From positions 1 to 64,000 of the forward strand of contig JAJEHD010000018.1 in assembly GCA_022819505.1 (NCBI GenBank): a stretch of DNA of 64,000 nt, written 5' to 3'. The notes beneath the pieces were generated by a model. The model ran no database searches. It worked only from the letters and a program-made list of their open reading frames with translations, and was not told the origin of the DNA. The first letter of the stretch is position 1; each line of letters opens with the position of its first letter. Both the position numbers and the translations under genes were made by a program. Positions 33,352 to 41,762 of this stretch are shown one piece after another. Source of the stretch: Acidimicrobiia bacterium (GTDB lineage: Bacteria; Actinomycetota; Acidimicrobiia; Acidimicrobiales; Aldehydirespiratoraceae).

Positions 33352-33834
33352 ATGGTGATCGCCGCCGGACAGGGCCAGAACGGCGGTCCGGTGCCGCCGG
33401 CGTTGCTCGACGCCCTCAGCGGGCGCTGGCGGGCGCTGGCGGCCTCCGCGGCGGGCCGGGTGTTCGAACTCCCTGCTGGCGGCGTGGAGGAGGCCGTGCG
33501 CGCAGAGTGCTCGCGCCGCACCCGCTACGACACGATCCTGTCGTTCATGCGGACCCCCGAGGTGGCCGACCTCGACAACTTCGTGGCCGCTCTGGAGCTG
33601 CTACTGGCCGACGACGGGTGGATCCTCATGATCGAGCCGTCGTGGTCGGGCAACGGAGCGCGCCGCCGACGACGGCCGGGCCCGGACCAAGCCGGGCGCG
33701 ACGTGGTGTCGGCCCTGCGCGCCGGCGGCTTCACCGTCGCCGACCTCCACCGCCGCGAGCTGGCGTCGGCGCCGGCGCGGTGGCAGCGATACGTGGAGAT
33801 CCGCGCCCGGCGCGAGACACCCGTCCGGACATGA
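33352..33834 (+). CDS. Small methyltransferase-like protein
   Basis: A 160-residue protein resembling the C-terminal half of a class I SAM-dependent methyltransferase: TRYDTILSFMRTPEVADLDNFVAALELLLADDGWILMIEPSW, then FTVADLHRREL. The glycine-rich SAM-binding motif I is missing, so activity is doubtful. It overlaps the next gene (ATGA), suggesting a functional pair. It is divergent from aat. An Arg-rich loop (ARRRRRPGP) lies near residue 105. Confidence 0.5.
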   Translation: MVIAAGQGQNGGPVPPALLDALSGRWRALAASAAGRVFELPAGGVEEAVRAECSRRTRYDTILSFMRTPEVADLDNFVAALELLLADDGWILMIEPSWSGNGARRRRRPGPDQAGRDVVSALRAGGFTVADLHRRELASAPARWQRYVEIRARRETPVRT

Positions 33835-34508
33835 CTCGGGTGGTTCTGGCCGGCGGCCGCGAGCTGGACGCAAGTACCGCGGCAGGCCGGGCACTGGACG
33901 GCTGCGGCCTGGTCGCGGTGGTGACGCTGGCCGCCGCGTACCGGCGTCCCGACGCGGTGGAATCCCGGATCGGCGCCTGGGCCGGTGAACTCTCGGTGGA
34001 GCACGCCGTGGTGAAGGCCGTGCGCCGGTCCGACTCGCTGGACCCGGCAGTCTTCGCGCCGATCGCCGACTGCGACGGCGTTCTCGTGCTGGACGGGTCC
34101 CCCGCTCACTTCGTGGGCGCAGCCAAGGCCACTCCTCTGCTGGACGCCATCGTGGAAGCCCACCGCCGCGGCGCCGATGTGGTCTGGTCCGGAGCGACCG
34201 CGGCCGCAGTCTGCGCCTCGATGGTGGACGACCGCGGCGGTGCGCTCACCGTCGGCCTGGGGCTGTACGGCGGGATCGTGGTGGCTGGCGGTTGGGAGAA
34301 CTGGCCCAGGGACCGGCGCCGCCGCCTCCGCGGCATGGTCGGTGAGTCGGCCCTGTTCATGGCGCTGGAGTCGGGCGCGGCCGTGGAGTCGACAGCCCCG
34401 CCTCCGGAGTTGGCGTCCTCGTCGCGGCCCGACGACTGGACCGTGCTGGGCGGCACGGTCGAAGCCCGTCAAGGCGGTGCTCCAGTGACCCTGCCGGCTC
34501 GGCCCTGA
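33831..34508 (+). CDS. Type 1 glutamine amidotransferase-like / peptidase S51-like protein
   Basis: A 225-residue soluble protein with a Rossmann-like start (TRVVLAGGRELDASTAAG), CDGVLVLDGSPAHFVGAAKATPLLDAIVEAHRRGADVVWSGATAAAVCASMV and VGLGLYGGIVVAGGWENW. The G-A-T-A-A-A segment is in the place of the nucleophile elbow of cyanophycinase/dipeptidase E proteins, but the catalytic Ser is not in its usual setting, so the call is tentative. It overlaps the upstream methyltransferase-like gene by four bases. Confidence 0.5.
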   Translation: MTRVVLAGGRELDASTAAGRALDGCGLVAVVTLAAAYRRPDAVESRIGAWAGELSVEHAVVKAVRRSDSLDPAVFAPIADCDGVLVLDGSPAHFVGAAKATPLLDAIVEAHRRGADVVWSGATAAAVCASMVDDRGGALTVGLGLYGGIVVAGGWENWPRDRRRRLRGMVGESALFMALESGAAVESTAPPPELASSSRPDDWTVLGGTVEARQGGAPVTLPARP

Positions 34509-34648
34509 GGCCGAGCAAAGGCGTGCGCGACCGGCCAGCACCAGCGAGGCCGTGGGCGCTGTTCCGTGGATTTGGCGGCCCGTGAGCGCATCGAACAAGA
34601 GCGGGGACCTGGCGCACCGTTGGTCAGGGCCGCTGCCACAATGGAAGC

Positions 34649-34721
34649 GGGCCGCTAGCTCATCGGGTAGAGCAGGAGACTTTTAATCTCAAGGTGCCGG
34701 GTTCGAGCCCCGGGCGGCCCA
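34649..34721 (+). tRNA. tRNA-Lys (anticodon TTT)
   Basis: Acceptor stem GGGCCGC/GCGGCCC, D-arm TAGCTCA...GGTAGAGC, loop CTTTTAA with anticodon TTT, and T-arm with GTTCGAGCC. The bottom pair of the anticodon stem (G27-A43) is a mismatch. The A discriminator is followed by CC, but a full CCA is not encoded. Confidence 0.94.
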
Positions 34722-34828
34722 CCGAGTCGACCGGAACACGGACCTTGGCCATGGCCTTTGAGGTGGTCGGTTCAGGGTGAGCCACGCAGCCGTGTGTAAC
34801 TGACCGATAGGGGTTGTTGGTAGCCTCC

Positions 34829-35719
34829 ATGACCGTGGAGTGGAACCCCGAGCCCCAGGAAGTGCCCCGGGATCAAGGCCCGTTCTGGCCCGGAGCCGCC
34901 GAGCGGCGCAGCCCCAGATGGTCGGCGATCCTGATCGCGGTGGCCCTGGTCATCCTGGTCGTCGGCGGGCTCATCTGGTGGCTCGGACGCGACTCCGCTG
35001 ACGACGGCACGACGGAGGGCTCCACCGACAACACCGAAGAACCGGCCACCGCCACTGAACCCAGCGAGCCGGCCGCGACCGGCGATGCCAGCAGTGAGAG
35101 CGGCACCGGCGACGCCACCGAGCCGAGCGCCGCAACCGCCGGCGAGACCACCACGACATTGGCCACAACCTCCACGACGACCGGGCCCACCACCACGGTC
35201 GCGGCCACTACCACCACGATCACGACCGTCCCGCCCGACAACCCGGATCAATACGGCCCGCCGACGCTGAGCAACGGGTCGACCGTATCGACCGTGGGTC
35301 TCGACACGGTGACCTTCGGCATGACGGTCGCCCAGGCCCAGGAGGCGGCCGGAACCGTGCTCGTGCCGGCCGGACCGACGGGATCCTGCTACCACGTAGT
35401 GCCCCATGACGCTCCCGAGGGCATCGTCTTCCTCGTGCACCAGGGCACGATCGAGCGGGTCGACATCAACAGCGGGCCCATCACCACCCGGTCCGGCGTG
35501 GGCGTGGGATCGCCCGAGACCATGGTCACCGACCTCTTCGGCGACTCGATCGAGAGGCAGGTGCGGGTCGACGGGACCGTCGACCTTGTCTTCGTTCCCA
35601 GCGACCCGGGCGACCGGAACTTCCGGGTGGTCTTCAACGTCTCGGAGGGAGCAGTGCGGGCCTACAAGTCGGGACGCCTGCCCCTGGTGATGCTCGACAC
35701 CGGCTGCGAGAGCGGCTAG
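34829..35719 (+). CDS. Membrane-anchored protein with Thr-rich stalk, unknown function
   Basis: A 296-residue protein with about 38 cytoplasmic residues (rich in Pro/Glu), one transmembrane helix (about 39-58, ILIAVALVILVVGGLIWWLG), a Thr/Glu/Ser-rich stalk of about 85 residues and an outside domain of about 150 residues. That domain contains VSTVGLDTVTFGMTVAQAQEAAGTVL, which resembles domains seen in actinobacterial envelope proteins. The two cysteines in GSCYHVV and the final DTGCESG could pair. No enzyme motif is recognised. It is next to another envelope protein on the opposite strand. Confidence 0.55.
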   Translation: MTVEWNPEPQEVPRDQGPFWPGAAERRSPRWSAILIAVALVILVVGGLIWWLGRDSADDGTTEGSTDNTEEPATATEPSEPAATGDASSESGTGDATEPSAATAGETTTTLATTSTTTGPTTTVAATTTTITTVPPDNPDQYGPPTLSNGSTVSTVGLDTVTFGMTVAQAQEAAGTVLVPAGPTGSCYHVVPHDAPEGIVFLVHQGTIERVDINSGPITTRSGVGVGSPETMVTDLFGDSIERQVRVDGTVDLVFVPSDPGDRNFRVVFNVSEGAVRAYKSGRLPLVMLDTGCESG

Positions 35720-35744
35720 GACGCGGCCGACGCCTGCCGCGAGC

Positions 35745-36323
35745 TCACTCGAACGCCTCTCTCGAATACTCGTAGCAGTGGATCTCGAGCTCGCCGAATC
35801 CGACGTCGGTGGCCGTGCCCGTCTCAAGATCCAGGTCCCGCACGAAGCGGATGGCGGAGGCGCGGATGACGTCATCCTGGACGTACAGGTCCAGCGGGCT
35901 CTCCAGTTCCAGCGACGGCTCGAAGAGCGTCCCGTCGGCGAAGCGCAGACCGATGTAGGGGTCGCCCAGAAACGCCTGCAAGTACAACTCGACAGCACCG
36001 TCCGCGTCGGGATCCTCCCCCGACCCTACGACCACCACCTCGCCGGCCCCGAGTTCCTGGCAGGTGACCGTGAACTGGTAGCTGGTGTCGCCGATCTCGA
36101 CCGTCCCCTCGGAGGGGGGTGGCCCCGCGGACGTGGTCGGCGCCTCCGGCGCCAACGCCGATGTCGTGGCCGCGGTGGCCTCGTCAGGCGCCTCGTCGCT
36201 CACCAACGGCCCATCGGCGGTGCCCGCGCAGGCTGACGCGGCCGCGACCGCAGCGAGAACCCATCCCGCTGTGCCGAGGCGTCGAAACGGCCCCCAAGGC
36301 TCGCTCCGACATCGAGTCGCCAT
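35745..36323 (-). CDS. Putative lipoprotein, unknown function
   Basis: A 192-residue lipoprotein: signal with AAVAAASAC lipobox after about 30 residues, a Thr/Ala/Pro linker, then about 130 residues of beta-strand pattern (TVEIGDTSYQFTVTCQELG, VELYLQAFLGDPYIGLRF, ELEIHCYEYSREAF). Two Cys outside the lipobox could form a disulfide. Family unknown. The ATG at 36323 is preferred over earlier Mets because it places the signal correctly. It converges on the previous gene. Confidence 0.6.
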   Translation of the reverse strand: MATRCRSEPWGPFRRLGTAGWVLAAVAAASACAGTADGPLVSDEAPDEATAATTSALAPEAPTTSAGPPPSEGTVEIGDTSYQFTVTCQELGAGEVVVVGSGEDPDADGAVELYLQAFLGDPYIGLRFADGTLFEPSLELESPLDLYVQDDVIRASAIRFVRDLDLETGTATDVGFGELEIHCYEYSREAFE

Positions 36324-36443
36324 CGCACCAAGGTAGGTGACCGGGTCCTTGAATGCCGGACCCGGAGTCTCGCCGAGCCGGCAGGCGCAGTCATGTGAGA
36401 GGGCCCGGGCGGCGCTGGCAGGGTGCCGATGTAGGGTTGGGTC

Positions 36444-36623
36444 GTGCCCTCCCAGAACGAGGTTCGCAAGCGCCGGCTGCAGGCCGAGGCCCGGCCACCG
36501 GCCCGAGTGCCGAGGCGCGGATCCCGGCGGGACCGCAAGCGCCGGCTGGTCGCGTTGGTGGCGGTCGTGGTGGCGGTGATGATGGTGGCCTCGCTGCTGG
36601 TGGGGCTGGTGTCGGTCATTTAG
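36444..36623 (+). CDS. Small single-pass membrane protein
   Basis: A 59-residue frame from GTG 36444: a strongly basic N-terminus (VRKRRLQAEARPPARVPRRG, RRDRKRRL) followed by one hydrophobic helix (VALVAVVVAVMMVASLLVGL). It ends three bases before the cyclophilin gene ATG, so the two are likely co-translated. The next protein has the same pattern of basic residues before a helix. Too short for confident family assignment. Confidence 0.5.
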   Translation: MPSQNEVRKRRLQAEARPPARVPRRGSRRDRKRRLVALVAVVVAVMMVASLLVGLVSVI

Positions 36624-36626
36624 CCG

Positions 36627-37520
36627 ATGAGCACACCGAAGCGGGAGCGCCAACGCCAGAACCGCATGCAGCGCATCGCCGCTGACGAAGCCGCGGCCAA
36701 GAAGTACACCACCAACCGGCGAATCAAGAGGATCGGCCTCGCCGTGGTGGTGGTGGGGGCGGCAGTCGCGGTCATCGGCTACCTGCAGCGCGACAGCTCC
36801 GAGCCGGCCACCACCCCTGCTCCGGTGGCCGCCGACAGTGCTACCGACCCCGCCGAGGTCGCCCCGGTCTCTGACCCCGAGAGCGCCCAGCCGGACGGAG
36901 GATGCCCGGCGGACGACGGATCAAGCCCGCGAACCATCGACTTCGACGGCCCCCAGCGGATGTGCATCGACCCCGAGGTCGGCTACGTGGCCGTCTTCGA
37001 CACCAGCGAGGGCGAGATGCGCTTCGAGTTGACCGCCGCGGACACCCCACTGACGGTCAACAACTTCGTCACACTGGCCCGCTGGGGGTACTACGACGGC
37101 ACGCGGCTGTTCCGTACCGACCCGTCAATCGACATCATCCAGGGCGGTTCGCCCCACACCAACAGCGCCTCCGACCCCGGGCCGGGGTACACCATCCCGG
37201 ACGAGCCTGCCTTCGACGAGGATCCGGACACCGGCCGGCTCACCGGGCCCTACCGCTACCAGCCCGGCCAGCTCGTCATGGCCCGGTCGGCGGGGCGCGA
37301 CGCGGCCGGCGCGCAGTTCTTCCTCACCACCGGCCCCAACGCCGCGCTTCTGGACTCGCAGGGCGTCTACGTGGTTTTCGGCCAGACCGACGAGGCGGGG
37401 CTGGAGGTGGCCCGGTCGATCATCGGCCTTCACGAACCGGGTGGATCACTCGGCGGTGCTCCCTCGCGGGACGTGACCGTCCACTCGGTGACCATCGAGG
37501 AGACCCCCGCAGGCAGCTAA
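36627..37520 (+). CDS. Membrane-anchored peptidyl-prolyl isomerase, cyclophilin type
   Basis: A 297-residue protein with a basic cytoplasmic start (1-36), a transmembrane helix (about 37-53, GLAVVVVGAAVAVIGYL), a Pro/Ala/Asp linker (about 55-105) and a cyclophilin domain. Its core is VNNFVTLARWGYYDGTRLFRTDPSIDIIQGGSP, then GQLVMARSAGRDAAGAQFFLTTG and VYVVFGQTDEAG. The substrate-site Arg is in the TRLFRTDP region and the QFF motif is intact, so isomerase activity is plausible outside the membrane. It may fold secreted proteins. It is three bases after the small membrane protein gene. Confidence 0.88.
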   Translation: MSTPKRERQRQNRMQRIAADEAAAKKYTTNRRIKRIGLAVVVVGAAVAVIGYLQRDSSEPATTPAPVAADSATDPAEVAPVSDPESAQPDGGCPADDGSSPRTIDFDGPQRMCIDPEVGYVAVFDTSEGEMRFELTAADTPLTVNNFVTLARWGYYDGTRLFRTDPSIDIIQGGSPHTNSASDPGPGYTIPDEPAFDEDPDTGRLTGPYRYQPGQLVMARSAGRDAAGAQFFLTTGPNAALLDSQGVYVVFGQTDEAGLEVARSIIGLHEPGGSLGGAPSRDVTVHSVTIEETPAGS

Positions 37521-37543
37521 AGGGGGCCGGCTGACGCACGGCC

Positions 37544-37915
37544 TCAGGCTGGGTCGCCGGTGAAGCGGTGGGCCTTCAGGTCGCTGAGATCGGCCCACTC
37601 CAGGGTGCGGGCGTGGGTCGCCTCCAACACCACCTCGGGGGCTGCGCCGGCTTCCAGGGCCTCGGTCCAGCGGGGCGCGCACAGGCACCAGTGGTCCCCG
37701 GGGGCCAGCCCGTCGAAGCCGATGGCGGGCTGCGGTGTCGAGAGGTCGTTGCCGGCCGCCTTGGAGAACGCGAGGAACTCGGCGGTCATGACCGCGCAAA
37801 CCGTGTGGACGCCGTAGTCGCCCGAGTCGGTGTTGCAGCAGCCGTCTCTGAACCAGCCGGTGAGCGGATCGAAGGAACAGGGCTGAAGCTCACCACCGAG
37901 CACATTCTGGGGCAT
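37544..37915 (-). CDS. DUF2237-family protein
   Basis: A 123-residue protein matching the DUF2237 pattern almost end to end: NVLGGELQPCSFDPLTGWFRDGCC, HTVCAVMTAEFLAFSKAAGNDL, PGDHWCLCAPRWTEALEAG, VVLEATHARTLEW. The many conserved Cys/His suggest a metal site, but function is unknown. ATG 37915 fits; longer frames upstream run into another gene. It is divergent from the small acidic gene by 53 bases. Confidence 0.85.
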   Translation of the reverse strand: MPQNVLGGELQPCSFDPLTGWFRDGCCNTDSGDYGVHTVCAVMTAEFLAFSKAAGNDLSTPQPAIGFDGLAPGDHWCLCAPRWTEALEAGAAPEVVLEATHARTLEWADLSDLKAHRFTGDPA

Positions 37916-37968
37916 GGCGCCAAGTCTCGCAGATCGCGCCGCGAAAGCGCGGGCGTTACTCTTGGCCC

Positions 37969-38202
37969 GTGACCGACGCCGGCGAGCCGCTTCCCCCTGG
38001 GGACACCGCTTCGCAGGATGAGGCGTCGCTCCATGGCATCGAGCAGGATCTGGACAACGTCGACGAGGCTCTGGCCGCGCTTGACGCCGGGGATCTCGAT
38101 GCGGCCGAAGCACTGGCCGCTGTACTCGACTCACCCGGGGTGCGAGCGCCTGACGAGGAGCGGCTGAACGGCGACGAGCAGGAACCGGCTCCCGCCTGCT
38201 AG
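37969..38202 (+). CDS. Small acidic protein, unknown
   Basis: A 77-residue protein with a helical core EQDLDNVDEALAALDAGDLDAAEALAAVLDS. The LDNVDEALAALDAGD part recalls the coiled-coil of DksA/TraR proteins, but the zinc finger and G-x-Y motif are missing. It may be a degenerate relative or an unrelated small protein. No good Shine-Dalgarno is seen; GTG 37969 is assumed. Confidence 0.45.
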   Translation: MTDAGEPLPPGDTASQDEASLHGIEQDLDNVDEALAALDAGDLDAAEALAAVLDSPGVRAPDEERLNGDEQEPAPAC

Positions 38203-38219
38203 CCCCTCCGGGTGGGCCG

Positions 38220-38783
38220 TCAGCTGGCGAGGGCCTGTGCTGAAGACTGTGGCCTGGAGCCGATGTCGCTGAGGGCCAGCAGGTAGCCCTCAGCCCTCTC
38301 CGCGTTGGGGTTGCGGTTCACGAGCGCGTGGAACTCGGGTGAGTGGTCGGCCACCACCAGATGGGCGAGCTCGTGGATAATGACATGGTCGAGCACCCAG
38401 GGCGGCGCGCCGGCCAGCCGGCTGGAGATGCGGATGTCGCCGCTGGTGGCCGAACAGGACCCCCAGCGCAGGCGCTGGCGGGAGGACCACCGGATCGAGC
38501 GGGGCTCGGGGAGGCCGAATCGGGCCGCCAACTCCCGGGCCCTGGGCTCCAGCGGCACATGGCCGCAGCGCCACTTCTCCTCGAACCGGTCCAGGACCTT
38601 GCTGACCATGGCGTGCTCCTCGTCCTCCGTGAAGAAGTCGGGGATGCGCACCACCAGTACGCCGTCGGACATCCGTGCCGACACCGATTCCTTTCGCCTC
38701 GGGCTGCGGATCACTCGAACAGGGGGAAGGTTCTGGTGATCCCCACCGTCGAAGTCGGCAGCCGGCCTGCCGCCCGTGCTCAT
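38220..38783 (-). CDS. YgjP-like zinc metallopeptidase
   Basis: A 187-residue protein with the M48/WLM-like site HELAHLVVADHSPEFHALV: two zinc His and catalytic Glu in HELAH, a third ligand in the following His/Glu. RQRLRWGSCSATSGDIRISSRL precedes it, as in the YgjP/DUF45 family. The ATG at 38783 has AAGGAG about six bases upstream and overlaps the stop of the upstream histidine phosphatase gene, so the two form an operon. The substrate is unknown. Confidence 0.85.
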   Translation of the reverse strand: MSTGGRPAADFDGGDHQNLPPVRVIRSPRRKESVSARMSDGVLVVRIPDFFTEDEEHAMVSKVLDRFEEKWRCGHVPLEPRARELAARFGLPEPRSIRWSSRQRLRWGSCSATSGDIRISSRLAGAPPWVLDHVIIHELAHLVVADHSPEFHALVNRNPNAERAEGYLLALSDIGSRPQSSAQALAS

Positions 38784-39382
38784 CGTCGCTCCTTGGTTGC
38801 CGCGGGTCTGAGGCACTCACCGTCGCTGGTGAGCGCGATTCGCTCCCGCAAGCGCACCTCGCCCGACTGAACGAGCAGGCGGCGGCCCCCGAGGTTCCCG
38901 ATGCGGTTGAAGTCGCACCCGAAATGCCGTTCAAGTGTATAGATAACACCAGCGTGTGACACAACCAACACATCGCCCGATACCACCCTGGCCGCGGTCC
39001 GGTGGATTGCCGCCAACACCCTGTCGAGCAGCGACTCGTTGCTCTCCCAGCCCGGCGGGTAATCGCCCGCAGCCAGCGCGCCGGGATACTGGCCCTCGAT
39101 CTGGTCGGTGGTCAGTCCTTGCCACCGTCCGATGTCGCGCTCGCGCCACCCCGCATCGATGATCACGGGCTCAGCGCCCAGGGTCTCGGCGATGATCTCG
39201 GCCGTCGAAGTGGCCCGGCGCAGATCGCTGGACACGATGCAGCCGACGCCGTCGAGGTTGCTGGCTGCGAGCCGGGCCTGGACGGCGCCGGGTTCCGAGA
39301 GCGGGGGGTCGGCCTGACCCTGCCAGCGGCCTTCGAGATTCCACACCGACTCCGCGTGGCGAACGACAAGAAGATTGACCAT
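38780..39382 (-). CDS. Histidine phosphatase (phosphoglycerate mutase-like)
   Basis: A 200-residue member of the histidine phosphatase superfamily: phospho-acceptor motif VVRHAESVWN with His9, RRATSTAEIIAE, ERDIGRWQG and the second catalytic His in VVSHAGVIY. The conserved Arg residues near the active site are present. Broad specificity prevents naming the substrate; the GpmB/CobC group is the nearest. The start ATG 39382 follows a family-type MVNLLVVRHAE. It precedes the metallopeptidase gene with a four-base overlap. Confidence 0.9.
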   Translation of the reverse strand: MVNLLVVRHAESVWNLEGRWQGQADPPLSEPGAVQARLAASNLDGVGCIVSSDLRRATSTAEIIAETLGAEPVIIDAGWRERDIGRWQGLTTDQIEGQYPGALAAGDYPPGWESNESLLDRVLAAIHRTAARVVSGDVLVVSHAGVIYTLERHFGCDFNRIGNLGGRRLLVQSGEVRLRERIALTSDGECLRPAATKERR

Positions 39383-39489
39383 GATCGCAGGTGACCGTAA
39401 CCGGGCAGAGCACCCCGGCCGCGGATGCCCGCCTGGCCGCTGGGCCTCTGCAGCCGCGCCGGGTGCGGAGCCACCGCTACCATGTCGCC

Positions 39490-39726
39490 GTGGCTCATCT
39501 ACGGCTGTTCGCATCGGCGCGCGAGGCTGCCGGGAAGGGCCGTGACACCGTTCCCGGCGCCACTGTGCGTGAGGTGCTCGAGGAGGCATGCGACCGCTAC
39601 GGACATGACTTCGCCGGACTGCTCGAGACATGTCAGGTGTGGTGCAACGGCGAGCCGACTGCTCCCAACATGCCGGTGGGAGACGACGACGAGATCGCGG
39701 TGCTGCCTCCCGTCTCCGGCGGCTGA
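39490..39726 (+). CDS. MoaD/ThiS-family sulfur carrier protein
   Basis: A 78-residue ubiquitin-like protein ending in PPVSGG; the C-terminal Gly-Gly is adenylated and thiocarboxylated to deliver sulfur. Core strands VAHLRLFASAREAAG and GDDDEIAVLPPVSGG fit MoaD (molybdopterin) or a related carrier. No other moa or thi gene is near, so which pathway it serves is open. The GTG at 39490 gives the expected N-terminus. It is divergent from the histidine phosphatase gene and 36 bases before mshA. Confidence 0.85.
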   Translation: MAHLRLFASAREAAGKGRDTVPGATVREVLEEACDRYGHDFAGLLETCQVWCNGEPTAPNMPVGDDDEIAVLPPVSGG

Positions 39727-39762
39727 ACAGCCAGGGCGAGCGCGGATTATCCTCGACCGTCC

Positions 39763-40977
39763 GTGAGCCGCGTCGCTGTCCTGTCGCTCCACACCTCGCC
39801 GCTGGTGCTGCCGGGCCGGGGCGACGCGGGCGGGATGAACGTCTACGTGCGCGAGCTGGTGTCATCGATGGCCCAGGCCGGGATCGACGCCACCGTCTTC
39901 GTGAGGCGCCACAGCGACGGGCCCGCCGTTGTGGACGTGGAGCCCGGATTCCGGGTCGTCCATATCGATGCGGGCCCGCCCGCGCTGCCCAAGGAGTCGC
40001 TGGCCGGGTCGGTCGATGAGTTCGCGGAGGGGGTGGCCGCGCGGTTGCAGGAGTACCCGGCCGACGTGCTTCACGCCAACTACTGGCTGTCGGGCGTGGC
40101 CGGACACCGGCTCAAGCACGAGCTCGACCTTCCCCTGGTGTCCACGTTCCACACCCTGGCCCGGGTGAAGGCCACTACCGGCGACCCCGAGCCTCAGCGC
40201 CGGATCGAGGCGGAGGCCGAGGTGATCGCGTGCTCCGACGTGATCACCGCCAACTCCGTGGCCGAGGTTCAGCAACTGGCCAAGCTCTACGGCGCCGACC
40301 CTCAGCGCATCGACGTGGTCGCACCGGGCGTGGATCCGGCCTTCTTCTCAGCGGGGTCCCGGCGCGGGGCCAGGGCCGCTCTGGGGCTGGGAGACGAGCC
40401 GGTGCTGCTGTTCGTGGGCCGCATCCAGCCTCTGAAGGGTCTCAGCGTGGCAGTGGAGACCCTCGCCGGGCTGGGCACCAGCCATCGCGACGCCCGCCTG
40501 CTGGTGGTGGGCGGCGCATCGGGCCCTGACGGCGAGCGCGAGCTGGGGCGCCTCCACGACGCGGTGCACCGCCACGGCCTCCACGGGCGCGTCGGCATGG
40601 TCGCCCCGCAACCCCACCATCTGCTGTCCACCTACTACCGGGCTGCTGACGTGTGCCTGGTGCCCAGCCGGTCGGAGTCCTTCGGCCTTGTCGCGCTCGA
40701 GGCCTCGGCCTGCGGCGTCCCGGTGGTCGCAGCGGACGTCGGCGGGCTCCGCACGCTGGTCGACGACGGCCGCAACGGCTTCCGGATCGCCGAACGCGAT
40801 CCCGCCCTGTACACCGCAGCGGTACGGTCGATCCTCGATGATCCGGCGCTGGCATCATCGATGGCCCACCACGGCGCCGAGATGGCCGGCCGGTATTCGT
40901 GGACTGCCACCGCGGGCCGCCTCCGCAGGATCTTCGAGGACCTGTCGGCCCGGATCCCGCTGGACTGCACGGCCTGA
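39763..40977 (+). CDS. mshA: D-inositol-3-phosphate glycosyltransferase (mycothiol step 1)
   Basis: Transfers GlcNAc from UDP-GlcNAc to inositol-3-phosphate, the first step of mycothiol synthesis, the main thiol of Actinobacteria. The 404-residue GT-B enzyme has the N-terminal GRGDAGGMNVYVRELVSSMA (substrate loop), STFHTLARVK, the donor-site VGRIQPLKG and the E-x7-E motif PSRSESFGLVALEASACG. Length is normal. The neighbour order mshA then ybjN matches that of mycobacteria. GTG start at 39763. Confidence 0.95.
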   Translation: MSRVAVLSLHTSPLVLPGRGDAGGMNVYVRELVSSMAQAGIDATVFVRRHSDGPAVVDVEPGFRVVHIDAGPPALPKESLAGSVDEFAEGVAARLQEYPADVLHANYWLSGVAGHRLKHELDLPLVSTFHTLARVKATTGDPEPQRRIEAEAEVIACSDVITANSVAEVQQLAKLYGADPQRIDVVAPGVDPAFFSAGSRRGARAALGLGDEPVLLFVGRIQPLKGLSVAVETLAGLGTSHRDARLLVVGGASGPDGERELGRLHDAVHRHGLHGRVGMVAPQPHHLLSTYYRAADVCLVPSRSESFGLVALEASACGVPVVAADVGGLRTLVDDGRNGFRIAERDPALYTAAVRSILDDPALASSMAHHGAEMAGRYSWTATAGRLRRIFEDLSARIPLDCTA

Positions 40978-40982
40978 GCGCG

Positions 40983-41492
40983 GTGGGCGGCCGAGACTCC
41001 CTCGAGCCGGGCGGCGCCGATCCCCTCACCGGAGCCGCGCCGGTCTCGGACCTCGAGCTCGACGCCACCGAGCGGCTCATCGACTCATGGCTGGAGGCAG
41101 CAGCTGGCTCGAAGGAGGCCATCGCGGCAGTGGAGCGCGGCCCAGAGGGCGCCCGGCGCTGGTATGTGAGGGTCACCGGCGACGAGAAGGAGGTGTGGAC
41201 GATCTGGTTCACCCTCGGCCAGCGCACCCTTCACTACGAGACGTACCTGGTGCCTGCCCCCGAGGAGAACCACGCTCAGTTCTACGAGCACCTGCTGCGC
41301 CGGAACCGGCGGCTGACCGGGCTGAAGCTCGAGATCGGCCCCGAGGACGCCGTCTTCCTGTCCGGCTCGATGCCGGTGATGCAGGTGACTCCGGGCGCGC
41401 TGGATGGGATCCTCGGGTCGATGTACGCCGCCACCGAGCTGATCTTCCGTCCCGCGATGCGGATCGGCTACGCCTCCAAGTTCCACCGCTGA
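40983..41492 (+). CDS. YbjN-domain protein
   Basis: A 169-residue protein with the YbjN fold (TIR-chaperone-like): ERLIDSWLEAAAG, WTIWFTLGQRTLHYETYLVP, FYEHLLRRNRRLTGLKLEIGPEDAVFLSG. Homologues lie beside mshA in mycobacteria, suggesting a role with mycothiol or the envelope, but function is not established. It follows mshA after five bases. The GTG at 40983 is assumed; a later Met is possible. Confidence 0.82.
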   Translation: MGGRDSLEPGGADPLTGAAPVSDLELDATERLIDSWLEAAAGSKEAIAAVERGPEGARRWYVRVTGDEKEVWTIWFTLGQRTLHYETYLVPAPEENHAQFYEHLLRRNRRLTGLKLEIGPEDAVFLSGSMPVMQVTPGALDGILGSMYAATELIFRPAMRIGYASKFHR

Positions 41493-41762
41493 GCGGGTCA
41501 ACGCGACAGATCAAACACCCCAGGATTTGATATGAGGTTGAGTATCAGCTATTTCGAATGCTATCCGGTGGAGATGGGGCGACCATTCGGGGAAGTTGTG
41601 GGGTCGTCCCTTCTCCGCCGGTGTCCGTATCGGCGGGGCATCGAGGCGGTGCCGGTGTTCGGATCGTCGGTGCAGCGGTGATAGACCTACGCCGGTCCGG
41701 GGAGGGTCCGCCCTGCCGGGACTACACTGCCAGCTGTCAATAGTCGTCGCCGAGGAGTACCG
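41493..41762 (+). promoter_or_regulatory. Promoter region of the bc/complex I block
   Basis: 270 bases without a gene before a collinear 21-gene block. The sequence is AT-richer near 41520-41570, with TTGAGT followed 17 bases later by CTATCC, a weak -35/-10 candidate. GAGGAG at 41752-41757 is the Shine-Dalgarno for the first gene (GTG 41763). No clear operator was found. Confidence 0.5.

Noticed and set aside
33352..33834. Calling the small methyltransferase-like gene a working enzyme
   Set aside because: The SAM-binding glycine motif is missing, so only a family resemblance is stated.
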